A DNA stretch of 64,000 bases from Arthrobacter sp. Soil762. Its GTDB lineage: Bacteria; Actinomycetota; Actinomycetes; Actinomycetales; Micrococcaceae. Every line of letters begins with the position of its first letter. The stretch's first letter is position 1. Location: assembly GCF_001428335.1 (NCBI RefSeq), contig NZ_LMSG01000004.1, positions 25,438 to 89,437 of the forward strand. Direction: 5' to 3'. Shown piece after piece: positions 17,571 through 27,504 of this stretch. The notes below the pieces were generated by a model, which was not told the DNA's origin, searched no databases, and worked only from the letters and a program-made list of their open reading frames with translations. The translations under genes were made by a program, and so were the position numbers.

Positions 17571-20500
17571 ATGAAAGTAGAGCGGATGCACCATTCACCT
17601 TGGAAATTAGCGCTGGGAACAGCGTTGTCCGCGGGGCTCATCGCCACACCGCTGGCAGCGGTCCCCGCCTTCGCCATCGACGCAGCTCCGGCCGGCACTT
17701 CACCCGTTGTTATCAACGAGGCCTACCTGAGCGGCGGCAGTGCCGGCGCAGCGTACAAGAGTAAGTTCGTTGAGCTCTACAACACCTCCGACGCCGCGGT
17801 CTCCCTGGACGGCTGGTCAGTCCAGTACCGTTCAGGCACGGGAACCGCGGCGCCCACCAGCGTGGCTGCCCTCTCCGGTTCCATCCCTGCCAAGGGCCAC
17901 TACCTCATCCAGGGCGGCAGCAACGGCACCAACGGCGCCGTCCTCCCGGCGCCGGACGTCGTGGCGACCTCCCTGAACTTCAGCGGCTCCGCCGGAACCA
18001 TCATCCTGGCGAAGCAGGCCACCGCCGCCACGCTCACCACCGGCTCGGCTATTGAACCGGCCGGGGTGGCGGACCTCCTCGGCTACGGTTCCTCCAACAC
18101 CTTTGAAACCCAAGCCGCCGTGGCGCCCGCCGGTAACACCGACGTCAAGAGCCTTAACCGCAGCGCAGGGACGGACACCAACAGCAACCGTGCAGACTTC
18201 ACGCTGAACGCCGCCATCACGCCGACGGCGGCGGGCGGCACCGTGGATCCTGATCCGGACCCAACGCCGGACCCCGATCCAACCCCCGACCCTGTACCCG
18301 GCACCAAAACGATTGCGGAAATCCAGGGCACCGGTACGGCCAGTCCGCTGGCCGGCACGGCCGTGACAACGCGCGGAAAAGTCACCGCGGCCTTCCCCAC
18401 CGGCGGTTTCGCCGGCTACTACGTCCAGACCCCCGGAACCGGTGGCGACCTCACCCCGGCCGGCCACACGGCGTCGGACGCTGTTTTTGTCTATTCCCCT
18501 GCCACCGCAGGGTCCGTGCAGCTCGGCGACTTCGTGGAGGTCACCGGCACGGTTTCCGAGTTCTTCGGCATGACCCAGGTCAGCGTGGCGGACGCCGCGG
18601 GGCTGACCAAACTGACCGACGCCGCCCCCGAGGTGAAGGCCACCGCCTTCACGCTACCGGCAGCCGAATCCTTCCGCGAGGCACTCGAGGGCATGCTGCT
18701 GGCACCGCAAGGGCCGGTCACAGTCACCGACAACTACTCGCTGAACCAGTACGGCGAAATCGGGCTCTCGGGCGGGACCACCACGCTGGTGCAGCCCACC
18801 GCCGTGGCGCGTTACGGCTCTGCCGAATACCAGGCCGCCGTGGCGGACAACGCAGCCCGCGGCATCAAGCTCGACGACGGATCCACCACCAATTTCCTCA
18901 GGGACGCCAGCACCAAAGCCCAGGTCCTGCCGTACCTGACCGCGACGGACCCGGTCCGGGTGGGCTCGCCGGTGACATTCGCTACCAATGTGGTGCTCAG
19001 CTACGCCAACAACGCCTGGAAATTCCAGCCGCTGACCCACCTCACCGAGGCCAACAAAGGCACGGTCCAGCCGGCCAGCTTCGGCGCCACCCGGACCGAG
19101 GCTCCCGCCAGCGTGGGCGGCAACCTGAAGATCGCTTCCTTCAACGTGCTCAACTACTTCCCCACCACTGGCGACACGCTTACGGGCTGTTCGTACTACA
19201 AGGACCGCGACGGGAACCCCATCACGGTCCAGGGCGGCTGCGACGCGCGCGGCGCCGCAAACGCGGAGAACTTCCTCCGCCAGCAGGCCAAGATCGTCGC
19301 CGCGATCACCAAGTCCGGCGCCGACGTGGTGTCCCTGATGGAAATTGAAAACTCCGCCCAGTTCGGCAAGGACCGCGACGACGCCCTGGCCAAACTGGTG
19401 GACGCCCTCAACATCGCAACGCCCGGCATCTGGGACTACGTGCGGACACCCGCCAACGTTCCCCCGCTGGCTGACGAGGACATAATCCGCACCGCGTTCA
19501 TTTTCAAGAAGGCCGTGGCCGAGCCTGTGGGCGAGTCCGTCATCCACAACGACACCGTCGCGTTCGCCAACGCCCGCAAACCGCTGGCGCAGGTTTTCAA
19601 GCCCGTGGGCGCGGGGGACGACAAGAACTTCATCGCCATCGCCAACCACTTCAAGTCCAAGGGTTCGGCAGCAACGCCGGATGACACGGACAAGGGCCAG
19701 GGCGCGTCCAACCTCGCCCGCACCGCCCAGGCCAAGTCGCTCCTGGACTTCGCCGCCGGGCTGCAGGCAACAAAGGGCACGGACAAGGTTTTCCTGACCG
19801 CCGACTTCAACTCCTACGCCCAGGAAGACCCGATGAATGTCTTCACGGACGCCGGCTACGTCAACCAGGACGGCAAAGCGAAGAACGCCGACGGCTCGGC
19901 GAAGCACTCCTACCTCTTCGGCGGCCTGGTGGGTTCGCTGGACCACATCCTGGCCTCCCCAGGCGCTGATGCAGTGGTCACCGGCGCGGACATCTGGAAC
20001 ATCAACTCCGTCGAGTCCGTGGCGCTGGAGTACAGCAGGTATAACAACAATGTGACCAACTACTATGCGCCGGACCAGTACCGCGCCAGCGACCACGATC
20101 CTGTGGTGGTGGGCCTGGACCTGCCTGCCGGCCCGGTCACGCCGGCCAGTGTTGAGCTGAACTTCCTGGGCATTAACGATTTCCACGGCCGCATCGACAC
20201 CAACACGGTGCTGTTCGCCGGCACCATCGAGAAGCTGCGCGCCGCCGCACCCGGAGCCACGGCCTTCCTGTCGGCCGGCGACAACATCGGCGCGTCGCTG
20301 TTCGCCTCGGCTGTTGCCAAGGACCAGCCCACCATCGACGTGCTGAACGCGCTGGAGCTGGACGCTTCCGCCGTGGGCAACCACGAGTTCGACGGCGGCT
20401 GGGCGGACCTGCGCGACCGCGTCATCGCGGGCGGCGCCAACGCCACGTTCCCGCTGCTCGGGGCGAACGTCTACAGGAAGGGAACCACCGAACCGGTCCT

Positions 20501-22136
20501 GCCCGAATTCACGGTGCTGGACATGGACGGTGTGAAGGTTGCCGTCATCGGCACCGTCACCCAGGAAGTCCCGTCCCTGGTGACACCGGCCGGCATCACC
20601 GAACTTGACTTCGGCGATCCCGTGGACGCCATCAACCGCGTGGCAGCCAAGATCACGGCGGAGAAACTCGCCGACGTGATCATCGCGGAAAACCACGACG
20701 GCGCCGGGTCGGGGACGCCGGACGGCGCCACCCTCGAGCAGGAAGTGGCAGCGGGCGGCCCGTTCGCGAAGCTGGTCACCGAAACCTCCCCCGAGGTGGA
20801 CGCGATCTTCACCGGCCACACGCACAAGGAATACGCCTGGGACGCACCCATCCCCGGGGCCGACGGCCAGACCCGTCCGATTGTCCAGACCGGCAACTAC
20901 GGCGAGAACATCGGCCAGATCCAGCTCACCGTGGACACGGCCACCAAGGAAGTAACCGTTTCCAAGGCCGGGAACGTCAAGCGGACCACGGATGCCGCCG
21001 CAGGCCTGGTCGCCGCCTACCCGCGGGTTGCAGCGGTTGATGCCATTGTGAAGAAGGCCCTGGCCGACGCAGCCGCGATCGGCAACCAGCCGGTCGGCGC
21101 GCTGACCGCCGATATCACCACGGCGTTCAGCCCGGATCCCGCAGGCGGGCCGGCCAAGCGCGATGACCGTGCCAGCGAGTCGACGCTGGGCAACCTGGTG
21201 GCCGACTCACTGCTGGAGTCGCTCCAGCCTGCCGAGCTGGGCGGCGCGGAAATCGGCGTCGTCAATCCCGGCGGCCTCCGCAACGAGCTGTACTACGCCC
21301 CGGACGGCACCATCACGTACGCGGAGGCCAACTCGGTCCTGCCGTTTGTGAACAACCTGTGGACCACGTCCCTGACCGGCGCGCAGTTCAAGGCGCTCCT
21401 GGAGCAGCAGTGGCAGACCAACGCCGACGGCACGGTCCCCAGCCGCGCCTACCAGCAGCTGGGCCTGTCCAAGAACGTCAATTACACCTACGACGCCACC
21501 CGCGCCGCCGGTGACCGGATCACCTCCATCCGTGTGGCCGGTGCCTTGATCGATCCGGCGAAGTCCTACCGGATCGGGACGTTCAGCTTCCTGGCCACCG
21601 GTGGCGACAACTTCCGGGTCTTCAAGGACGGAACCGGGACCAAGGATTCGGGTCTGGTGGATCGGGACGCCTGGATCACTTACCTGCAGGCGCACAACCC
21701 CGTGGTGCCGGACTTCGCCCGGCGGATGGTGGCCGTTGTGAACACCACGGCCACGGAGGTCAAGGCCGGGGATGCCATCACCCTGGCGGTTTCCAAACTG
21801 GACCTTACATCGCTGGGCAGCCCGGTGAATACCTCCCTGACTGCGGTGTTCAGCGACAGCACCGGGACTGTGACGGGCCTTGGCACGGTGCCGGTTTCGG
21901 CTGGCGCCGCCGCCGTGAATCTCGCCGTTCCTGCCGGCGCTGCTGCGGGGGCAGGAACTTTGGTGCTCACGGCCGCCGAGTCCGGCACCGTGGTGAAGGC
22001 CGCTGTCCAGGTTGCCGGCGGACCGGTTCCGCCGGTCTGCACGGCACCGGTACCGCCCACCAGGTGGTACGACATCCTGGGCTGGATCCGCTACGGCATC
22101 GCCTGGATCCAGTACCAGCAGTGCCTGCGCGGCTAG
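17571..22136 (+). CDS. Secreted multidomain nuclease / 5'-nucleotidase (ExeM/NucH plus UshA-like)
   Basis: A 1521-residue secreted protein. The signal peptide is MHHSPWKLALGTALSAGLIA through AVPAFA. A lamin-tail-like domain (VVINEAYLSGGS) follows at about 40-190, then an Asp-Pro-Thr linker near 225-240. An OB-fold region comes next (TIAEIQGTG...VTTRGKVTA). The exonuclease/endonuclease/phosphatase domain spans about 520-850 (LKIASFNVLNYF to ASDHDPVVVG). The metallophosphatase (NFLGINDFHGR, SAGDNIGAS, VGNHEF, TGHTHKE) begins at about 860. The 5'-nucleotidase C-terminal domain carries NPGGLRNEL and TGGDNFRVF. It probably degrades extracellular DNA to nucleosides and phosphate. ATG 17571 is chosen; 17586 is an alternative. 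Confidence 0.88.
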   Translation: MKVERMHHSPWKLALGTALSAGLIATPLAAVPAFAIDAAPAGTSPVVINEAYLSGGSAGAAYKSKFVELYNTSDAAVSLDGWSVQYRSGTGTAAPTSVAALSGSIPAKGHYLIQGGSNGTNGAVLPAPDVVATSLNFSGSAGTIILAKQATAATLTTGSAIEPAGVADLLGYGSSNTFETQAAVAPAGNTDVKSLNRSAGTDTNSNRADFTLNAAITPTAAGGTVDPDPDPTPDPDPTPDPVPGTKTIAEIQGTGTASPLAGTAVTTRGKVTAAFPTGGFAGYYVQTPGTGGDLTPAGHTASDAVFVYSPATAGSVQLGDFVEVTGTVSEFFGMTQVSVADAAGLTKLTDAAPEVKATAFTLPAAESFREALEGMLLAPQGPVTVTDNYSLNQYGEIGLSGGTTTLVQPTAVARYGSAEYQAAVADNAARGIKLDDGSTTNFLRDASTKAQVLPYLTATDPVRVGSPVTFATNVVLSYANNAWKFQPLTHLTEANKGTVQPASFGATRTEAPASVGGNLKIASFNVLNYFPTTGDTLTGCSYYKDRDGNPITVQGGCDARGAANAENFLRQQAKIVAAITKSGADVVSLMEIENSAQFGKDRDDALAKLVDALNIATPGIWDYVRTPANVPPLADEDIIRTAFIFKKAVAEPVGESVIHNDTVAFANARKPLAQVFKPVGAGDDKNFIAIANHFKSKGSAATPDDTDKGQGASNLARTAQAKSLLDFAAGLQATKGTDKVFLTADFNSYAQEDPMNVFTDAGYVNQDGKAKNADGSAKHSYLFGGLVGSLDHILASPGADAVVTGADIWNINSVESVALEYSRYNNNVTNYYAPDQYRASDHDPVVVGLDLPAGPVTPASVELNFLGINDFHGRIDTNTVLFAGTIEKLRAAAPGATAFLSAGDNIGASLFASAVAKDQPTIDVLNALELDASAVGNHEFDGGWADLRDRVIAGGANATFPLLGANVYRKGTTEPVLPEFTVLDMDGVKVAVIGTVTQEVPSLVTPAGITELDFGDPVDAINRVAAKITAEKLADVIIAENHDGAGSGTPDGATLEQEVAAGGPFAKLVTETSPEVDAIFTGHTHKEYAWDAPIPGADGQTRPIVQTGNYGENIGQIQLTVDTATKEVTVSKAGNVKRTTDAAAGLVAAYPRVAAVDAIVKKALADAAAIGNQPVGALTADITTAFSPDPAGGPAKRDDRASESTLGNLVADSLLESLQPAELGGAEIGVVNPGGLRNELYYAPDGTITYAEANSVLPFVNNLWTTSLTGAQFKALLEQQWQTNADGTVPSRAYQQLGLSKNVNYTYDATRAAGDRITSIRVAGALIDPAKSYRIGTFSFLATGGDNFRVFKDGTGTKDSGLVDRDAWITYLQAHNPVVPDFARRMVAVVNTTATEVKAGDAITLAVSKLDLTSLGSPVNTSLTAVFSDSTGTVTGLGTVPVSAGAAAVNLAVPAGAAAGAGTLVLTAAESGTVVKAAVQVAGGPVPPVCTAPVPPTRWYDILGWIRYGIAWIQYQQCLRG

Positions 22137-22159
22137 CAGCAGACCAGCGTTAAACAGAG

Positions 22160-22200
22160 GTGCCCCTCCCTGACTGAATCAGTTGGGGAGGGGCACTTTT
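22160..22200. terminator. Bidirectional terminator between nuclease and LLM genes
   Basis: GTGCCCCTCCC (from 22160) pairs with GGGAGGGGCAC (ending 22196), followed by TTTTG. It lies between convergent genes ending at 22136 and 22224 and may serve both. Confidence 0.8.
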
Positions 22201-22223
22201 GCGTTAATGCATCAGCCTGGGTG

Positions 22224-23588
22224 TCAGACGGGCTGCGGCACTCTTTCTGGGACCTCGGCAAAGGAGTTGGCCGGGACGGCCAGGCCAAAGTGCTCGCGGA
22301 GCGTGCGCCCCGTGTATTCACGCCGGAACAGCCCGCGGTCCTGGAGGATGGGAACCACCTGGTCCACAAAGATGTCCAGGCCGGAGGGCAGCACGGGCGG
22401 CATGATGTTGAAGCCGTCCGCGGCGCCGGCCTGGAACCAATGCTGGATGGCATCGGCCACCTGCTCCGGTGTTCCCGCGAAGGTACGGTGCCCGCGGCCG
22501 CCGCCAAGCCGCCCGATGAGCTGCCGGACAGTCAGGTGTTCGCTGCGGGCGAGGTTCACGATCAAGGTGTAACGGCTCTTGGCACCCTCGATCTCGTCCT
22601 CCGACGGGAGGTCGGCCGGCAGCTGGCCGTCCAGTTTCAGGGATTCCGGCGAGACCCGCAGCAGGTTGGCCAATTGCCGCACCGCGTGCTCCGGCAGGAT
22701 CAGCTCATCCAGCTCCCGCTCCAGCTTGAGGGCCTCGGCCTCCGTGGCGCCGATGACCGGAACGATGCCCGGCAGGATCTTGATGGACTGCGGGTCCCGG
22801 CCCGCCGCCGTCGTCCGTCTTTTCAGGTCGGCGTAGAAGTCCTGGGCAGCCGACAGCGTCTGGTGCGCCGTGAAGACCGCCTCCGCGTACCGCGCCGCGA
22901 AGTCCTTGCCGTTCTCCGAGGAACCGGCCTGGACAATGACCGGGTGCCCCTGGACGGACCTGGGCACATCCAGGCCGCCCTCCACCAGGAAATGCCGGCC
23001 CTGGTGGTTCACCGGATGGACCCGCGAGCTGTCGGCCCACACACCTGCGTCCTTGTCCGCCACCACGGCGTCGTCCTCCCAGCTGTCCCAGAGCTTCTTG
23101 GCCACATCCAGGAATTCCGCCGCCCGCTCGTACCGCTGCGAGTGGGCGGGCTGGCCGGCGAGCGAGAAGTTCCTGGCGGCCGCGTCCCCCGCCGTGGTCA
23201 CCACGTTCCAGCCCGCCCTGCCGCCGCTGATGTGGTCCACGGAGGCGAACCGCCGCGCCAGGTTGTAGGGCTCGTTGTAGGTTGTGGACGCGGTGGCGAT
23301 CAGCCCGATCCGTTCCGTGACGGCGGCGATGGCGGCGAGCAGCACGGTGGGCTCGAGGCTGCCGTAGGGCCGCTGGGCCACGTTTCCGTGCAGCACCGGA
23401 GAGTCGGCGAAGAAGATCGAGTCCAGCTTGCCGCGCTCTGCCGTCTGGGCCAGCCGCTGGAAGTGGGCAACGTCCGTGCCGGCGAAGCTGTTGCTCTCCG
23501 GCAGGCGCCATGACGCCTCGTGGTGGCCGGTGCTCATGAGGAAGGCGTTCAGGTGCAGCTGCCTGGCGCCGCCAAGCTGCGCGCTCAC
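22224..23588 (-). CDS. LLM-class flavin-dependent monooxygenase (NtaA/SnaA/DszA type)
   Basis: A 454-residue FMNH2-dependent monooxygenase of the NtaA/SnaA/DszA branch: LNAFLMSTGHHEASWRLPE, GKLDSIFFADS, TYNEPYNLARRFASVDHISG, GRAGWNVVTT and PVIVQAGSSENGKDFAARYA. In a sulfonate operon such enzymes cleave C-S bonds to release sulfite, drawing FMNH2 from a separate reductase. It starts with GTG overlapping the TauD stop by 4 nt. It is the last gene of the five-gene operon. Confidence 0.9.
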   Translation of the reverse strand: MSAQLGGARQLHLNAFLMSTGHHEASWRLPESNSFAGTDVAHFQRLAQTAERGKLDSIFFADSPVLHGNVAQRPYGSLEPTVLLAAIAAVTERIGLIATASTTYNEPYNLARRFASVDHISGGRAGWNVVTTAGDAAARNFSLAGQPAHSQRYERAAEFLDVAKKLWDSWEDDAVVADKDAGVWADSSRVHPVNHQGRHFLVEGGLDVPRSVQGHPVIVQAGSSENGKDFAARYAEAVFTAHQTLSAAQDFYADLKRRTTAAGRDPQSIKILPGIVPVIGATEAEALKLERELDELILPEHAVRQLANLLRVSPESLKLDGQLPADLPSEDEIEGAKSRYTLIVNLARSEHLTVRQLIGRLGGGRGHRTFAGTPEQVADAIQHWFQAGAADGFNIMPPVLPSGLDIFVDQVVPILQDRGLFRREYTGRTLREHFGLAVPANSFAEVPERVPQPV

Positions 23589-24547
23589 GGCCGGGCTCCG
23601 GCAGCATCGAGAACCCTCGCAGTTTCAGGAACGACGACGGTCTCGGAGTAGGCGGACGAGTCGCCCTTGATGGAGGTGCTGCTGCGTCCGTCGACGCCGC
23701 GGGGAAGGTCGCCGGCGATGGTCACGCGGTTGAGCTGGCGGGGCTGGCCGTCGTAGTTGTCCGGGGCGTAGTGCTGGGTGATGCGGTTATCGAACAGCAC
23801 CAGCTGGTCCGGCTCCCAGTTCACGCGCACCACGTTCTCCGGGCGGGTGATGTAGGCCTGCAGGAGCCGCAGGATGTCCTTGGACTCCGTGTTGGACAGG
23901 CCAACGATCCGCAGCCGCTGCGCGAAGCCCCCAATGAACAATCCGCGCTCGCCGGTCAGCGGGTGGACCCGCACTACGGGGTGGGCGGATTCGAAGTGGA
24001 TCCTGGTGAACTCCTTGCGCCGTTCGTCGGCGTTGGCGTGTTCCAGGTTCTTGGGCACGGAGTAGTCGTAGTCGTTGGTGTGGATGGCCCAGAGGGTGTC
24101 GGCGAAGTTCCGCAGTTCCTCCGGCAGGTCCTGGTAGGCACCGGCCGAGGACGCGATCAGGGTTTCCCCGCCGTAGCCCGGCAGGGTGATGCTGCGCAGG
24201 GTGGAGGCCTGCGGCGGGTTCACCACGAAGGTGACGTCGGTGTGCCAGTTGTTGGCGCTGCCGTTTTCGCTGTCCACGGGCAGGACTGCAGGCTTTCCGT
24301 CCACGGAGGCCACTGTGGGGTGGGCCTTGGTGAGCGGACCGAAGCGGCTGGCGAACCGCACCTGGTCTTCGTCAGTGCGGATGTTCGCTTCCCGGAAGAC
24401 CAGGGCCTTGTGCGTGTTCAGGGCGGCCCGGAGCTGCGCCACGGTGTCCGGGGACAGGTCTGCGCTGAGGTCCAGGCCGCGGATTTCGGCGCCGATGCGG
24501 GAGCTGAGCTTGGTGAACTGGAGTTTGGTTTCGGTGATGACAGTCAT
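23585..24547 (-). CDS. TauD/TfdA-family Fe(II)/2-oxoglutarate dioxygenase
   Basis: A 320-residue dioxygenase. The iron-binding HxD is in NNWHTDVTFV (about residue 105), with the distal His in FDNRITQHYAPDNY and the 2-oxoglutarate Arg in QPRQLNRVTIAGD. It is expected to hydroxylate taurine or an alkyl sulfonate or sulfate ester so that sulfite is released. ATG 24547 is set by SD AAGGAAGC. It lies between the ssuC-like permease and the LLM monooxygenase, giving the operon two distinct desulfonation chemistries. Confidence 0.92.
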   Translation of the reverse strand: MTVITETKLQFTKLSSRIGAEIRGLDLSADLSPDTVAQLRAALNTHKALVFREANIRTDEDQVRFASRFGPLTKAHPTVASVDGKPAVLPVDSENGSANNWHTDVTFVVNPPQASTLRSITLPGYGGETLIASSAGAYQDLPEELRNFADTLWAIHTNDYDYSVPKNLEHANADERRKEFTRIHFESAHPVVRVHPLTGERGLFIGGFAQRLRIVGLSNTESKDILRLLQAYITRPENVVRVNWEPDQLVLFDNRITQHYAPDNYDGQPRQLNRVTIAGDLPRGVDGRSSTSIKGDSSAYSETVVVPETARVLDAAGARP

Positions 24548-24607
24548 GGTGCTTCCTTTGCAGTTCAAAGTTTTGTGTTTGTTGGTTCAGAGGTGGCGGC
24601 TGGGCGC

Positions 24608-25540
24608 TCAGGTGTCGGAGCCGACGGCGGTGCGCCAGCGGGAGAAGTGCCGTTCCAGTGCCACGAGTACGGTGTTGACCAGCAGGCCCACGACGGAGAC
24701 GGTCAGGATGCCGGCGTACATGTCCGGGATCAGGAAGCTGCTCTGCGCGTTGACGATCAGGTAGCCGAGCCCGGCTTTGGCGCCCACCATCTCGGCCGCG
24801 ATGAGCACCAGGATGGACGAGGTTCCGGCCATCCTGATGCCGGTGAAGATCGTGGGGACCGCCGACGGCAGGATCACCTTCTGGAAGAGCCGGAAGCTGT
24901 TCAGCCCCAGGGATTTCGCGGCCCGGATCAGCAGCGGGTCCACGGTCCGGACGCCGGCGATGGTGTTCAGCAGGACCGGGAAGAACGCGGCGTAGGCCAC
25001 GATGGTGATCTTCGATTCCTCCCCGATGCCCAGCAGCAGGGTGAACACCGGCAGCAGGGCCAGCGTTGCCGTGTTGCGGAAAAGCTCCAGCAGCGGGTTC
25101 AGGAACGAATTCAGCCAGCCGTACCACGCGATCAGGAGCCCCAGGACAACGGCGGACACCACGGCGATGCCAAAACCGGACACCGAGCGGGTCAGGCTGG
25201 CCTGCAGATGGCTCTGCAGCTGTCCGTTCTCCAGGAGTTTGGCCCCCGCTGCCAGCACCTCATGCAGCGGCGGCAGGAACACCCGCGTGGCCGGGCTGGC
25301 CAGGTACAGCGGACCCACTTCCCACAGTGCCAGGAACAGGACAACGGCGAGCGATTTCCAGCCAGCCCGCCCCGCATTGCGGGCTGCGGCACCCAACCTG
25401 GCTGCCGGCGTCGGGCGTTGTCCGCGTTCCGAACCGGACGCTCCGGAGGGTCCGGAGGGTCCGGGCTGCGGTATTCCGGGCTGCAGTGAAGGGTCGACGG
25501 CGGCAGCCGCCTCTTGCGGTCGGGTCAACACAGTGCTCAT
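24608..25540 (-). CDS. ssuC: Sulfonate ABC transporter permease (SsuC-like)
   Basis: A 310-residue permease with about six helices. The cytoplasmic N-terminus is Pro/Ser/Gly-rich and unusually long (about 60 residues). The EAA-type loop is in IRAAKSLGLNSFRLFQKVIL, followed by PSAVPTIFTGIRMAGTSS. This matches SsuC/TauC/NrtB-type permeases. The start overlaps the ATPase stop by 1 nt (TGATG). It works with the ATPase and lipoprotein encoded upstream to import sulfonates. Confidence 0.9.
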   Translation of the reverse strand: MSTVLTRPQEAAAAVDPSLQPGIPQPGPSGPSGASGSERGQRPTPAARLGAAARNAGRAGWKSLAVVLFLALWEVGPLYLASPATRVFLPPLHEVLAAGAKLLENGQLQSHLQASLTRSVSGFGIAVVSAVVLGLLIAWYGWLNSFLNPLLELFRNTATLALLPVFTLLLGIGEESKITIVAYAAFFPVLLNTIAGVRTVDPLLIRAAKSLGLNSFRLFQKVILPSAVPTIFTGIRMAGTSSILVLIAAEMVGAKAGLGYLIVNAQSSFLIPDMYAGILTVSVVGLLVNTVLVALERHFSRWRTAVGSDT

Positions 25541-26424
25541 CAGGCCGCACTCCTTTCGAGGGGTTGTTCATCGGGGGCGGTGCCGTCCGGGAGGATCTTC
25601 CGGTGGCCGGAGGTCTGGGCCCGGCGGACTTCGTCATGCAGCAGGGACCAGACCTGGTGCCGGTGTTCCACAAAAGCCGGATGCGAGCGGATGTCCGCGT
25701 CGCCGTCGCGGTCGGGGATGTTGATGTCCACGATTTCCTTGAGCCTGCCGGGGCGGGCACTGAGTACCGCCACCCGCTGGCCGAGGTAGACCGCCTCGTC
25801 GATCCCGTGGGTGATGAACACGATGGTTTTGCCCGTGGCCTTCCAGATCCGCAGGAGCTCGTCCTGGAGCTGCTCACGGGTCTGGGCGTCCAGGGCGGCG
25901 AAGGGCTCATCCATCAACAGAACGTCCGGCTCATAGGCGAGGCTTCTGGCGATGGCCACGCGCTGCTTCATACCGCCGGACAGTTCATGCGGGTAGCGGT
26001 CCTCGAACCCGGCAAGGCCCACCAGGTCGAGGAACTCGCTGGCCTTCGCCGCCCTTTCCTTCTTGGACAGGCCTGTGTTCTCGATGCCGATGGAGACGTT
26101 GGCCGACGCCGTGCGCCAGGGGAACAGCGCGTACTGCTGGAAGACGACGGCCCTGTCCTGGCCGGGCCCGGTCACTTCCTTGCCGTCCACCAGGACCTTC
26201 CCCGAGGTAGGGCGCGAAAGGCCGGCCAGCAGGTCCAGGAGCGTGGTCTTTCCGGAGCCGCTGGGGCCAACCAGCGTGAGGAATTCGCCTGCGGCCACAT
26301 CCAGGCTGAGGTCATCCAAGGCGGTGAGGACGGACGCTTCCGTCCTGGTGTTTTTGCCCGCCCCTTTGCCCGGCCGGACGGTGAATTCCTTGGTGACGTT
26401 TCTGAGACTGATCTTGGGTGTCAT
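25540..26424 (-). CDS. ssuB: Sulfonate ABC transporter ATP-binding protein (SsuB-like)
   Basis: A 294-residue ATPase: Walker A GPSGSGKTT, Q-loop VVFQQYALFPW, signature LSGGMKQR, Walker B VLLMDEPFAALD and switch His in FITHGIDEAVYL. The C-terminal extension (PGRLKEIVDINIPDRDGDAD) resembles SsuB/NrtD-type ATPases. It starts 3 nt after the binding-protein stop and overlaps the permease by 1 nt. Confidence 0.93.
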   Translation of the reverse strand: MTPKISLRNVTKEFTVRPGKGAGKNTRTEASVLTALDDLSLDVAAGEFLTLVGPSGSGKTTLLDLLAGLSRPTSGKVLVDGKEVTGPGQDRAVVFQQYALFPWRTASANVSIGIENTGLSKKERAAKASEFLDLVGLAGFEDRYPHELSGGMKQRVAIARSLAYEPDVLLMDEPFAALDAQTREQLQDELLRIWKATGKTIVFITHGIDEAVYLGQRVAVLSARPGRLKEIVDINIPDRDGDADIRSHPAFVEHRHQVWSLLHDEVRRAQTSGHRKILPDGTAPDEQPLERSAA

Positions 26425-26427
26425 CTT

Positions 26428-27504
26428 CTATCCTTTCGAGGTTGCTGCCGGTGCAGGGGTTTCCAGCAGGTTGAACTCATTGGTATAGAGCTTCTTGGTG
26501 TCCAGGTCGCCGGTGATGATTCCCGCGGACGTCAGGTAATCGGCCCAGCGGGTGAAGTCCCTGTCCTGGAGCCGGCCGCCCGGCGATGCCACTCCCACGC
26601 TCTTCCAGTACTTCAGCGCCTCTGTGCTCTCGTTGCGGCCGCGCTTGGCGATGATTTCCTCGAACTTGGCGATCACCTGTTCCCGCGGGGTAGTGCGCTC
26701 CCACTCGATGGCCTTGGCGATTCCGGTGACCACCGTGCGGCTGGTTTCCGGGTTCTTGGCCAGGAAGTCCTTCCGCAGGACGTACTGGCCGGCATCGAAC
26801 GGGCCGCCGATCACCCCGACGTCGGTGAACAGGGCCCGTACGCCGCCCTCGGCGAGCGCCCGGTCCTGGAGCACCCCGCCGAGTGTGCCGACGTCGACCT
26901 GTTTCTTGCGGAGGGCCACTTCGGTTTCGTTCGGCGGCACCACCACCAGCTGGACCTGCTTGATCTCCTCCGGGGTCAGTCCGCTGTTCTTCAGGTGGGT
27001 GTTGATGATCGCTTCGTGGTGGGCGCCCAGGGTGTTCACGGCAACCTTTTTGCCGATCAGGTCCCGGGCCGTCTTGATGGGGCTGCCCTCTTCCACGTAG
27101 TAGCCGGTGAACGTTTCCTTGTCCTCGCCGTAGTAGTTGATGACGGCCTGGACGGGCGCGCCGGCTTCGATGAGCTTGATGACGGCACCGGTAAACGCTC
27201 CCCCGATGTCGGTCTGGTCGGTGGCCACGGACTGGATGCTCTGCGGCCCACTGGTGGTGTTGCTGATCCATTCGAGCTTGACGTCGCCCAGGTAGCCGAG
27301 GTCCTCGGCCACTTCCACCAGGGCCACGGTGTTGGGCGAACCCTGGTACCGGATGGTTTTTACTTCGGCGCCGCTGCCTCCGGACTGGGCTGTCGCTGCG
27401 CCGCCACAACCCGTCAGCACCAGCGACAGCGCCATGGCTGCGGCGACGGCGGCCACAGTGCCTGCAGCGGGGGCGGTTCGTGCGGATGGCTTTCGGAATT
27501 TCAT
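26428..27504 (-). CDS. ssuA: Sulfonate-binding lipoprotein (SsuA-like)
   Basis: A 358-residue substrate-binding protein. The signal peptide ends in lipobox LVLTGC (Cys at about 34), so it is tethered outside the membrane. The fold is NMT1/SsuA-like: YQGSPNTVALVEVAEDLGYL, then NTTSGPQSIQSVATDQTDIG, GKKVAVNTLGAHHEAI and QYVLRKDFLAKNPETSRTV. It is expected to capture aliphatic sulfonates. AGAAAGA lies upstream of ATG 27504. It is the first gene of the operon, preceded by a long leader with an unusual dyad (27776-27868). Confidence 0.88.
   Translation of the reverse strand: MKFRKPSARTAPAAGTVAAVAAAMALSLVLTGCGGAATAQSGGSGAEVKTIRYQGSPNTVALVEVAEDLGYLGDVKLEWISNTTSGPQSIQSVATDQTDIGGAFTGAVIKLIEAGAPVQAVINYYGEDKETFTGYYVEEGSPIKTARDLIGKKVAVNTLGAHHEAIINTHLKNSGLTPEEIKQVQLVVVPPNETEVALRKKQVDVGTLGGVLQDRALAEGGVRALFTDVGVIGGPFDAGQYVLRKDFLAKNPETSRTVVTGIAKAIEWERTTPREQVIAKFEEIIAKRGRNESTEALKYWKSVGVASPGGRLQDRDFTRWADYLTSAGIITGDLDTKKLYTNEFNLLETPAPAATSKG

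Noticed and set aside
18654..20825. Long open minus-strand frame (over 700 codons) antisense to the secreted nuclease
   Set aside because: The plus-strand protein shows clear domains throughout; the minus frame has no motif and is a GC-bias shadow.
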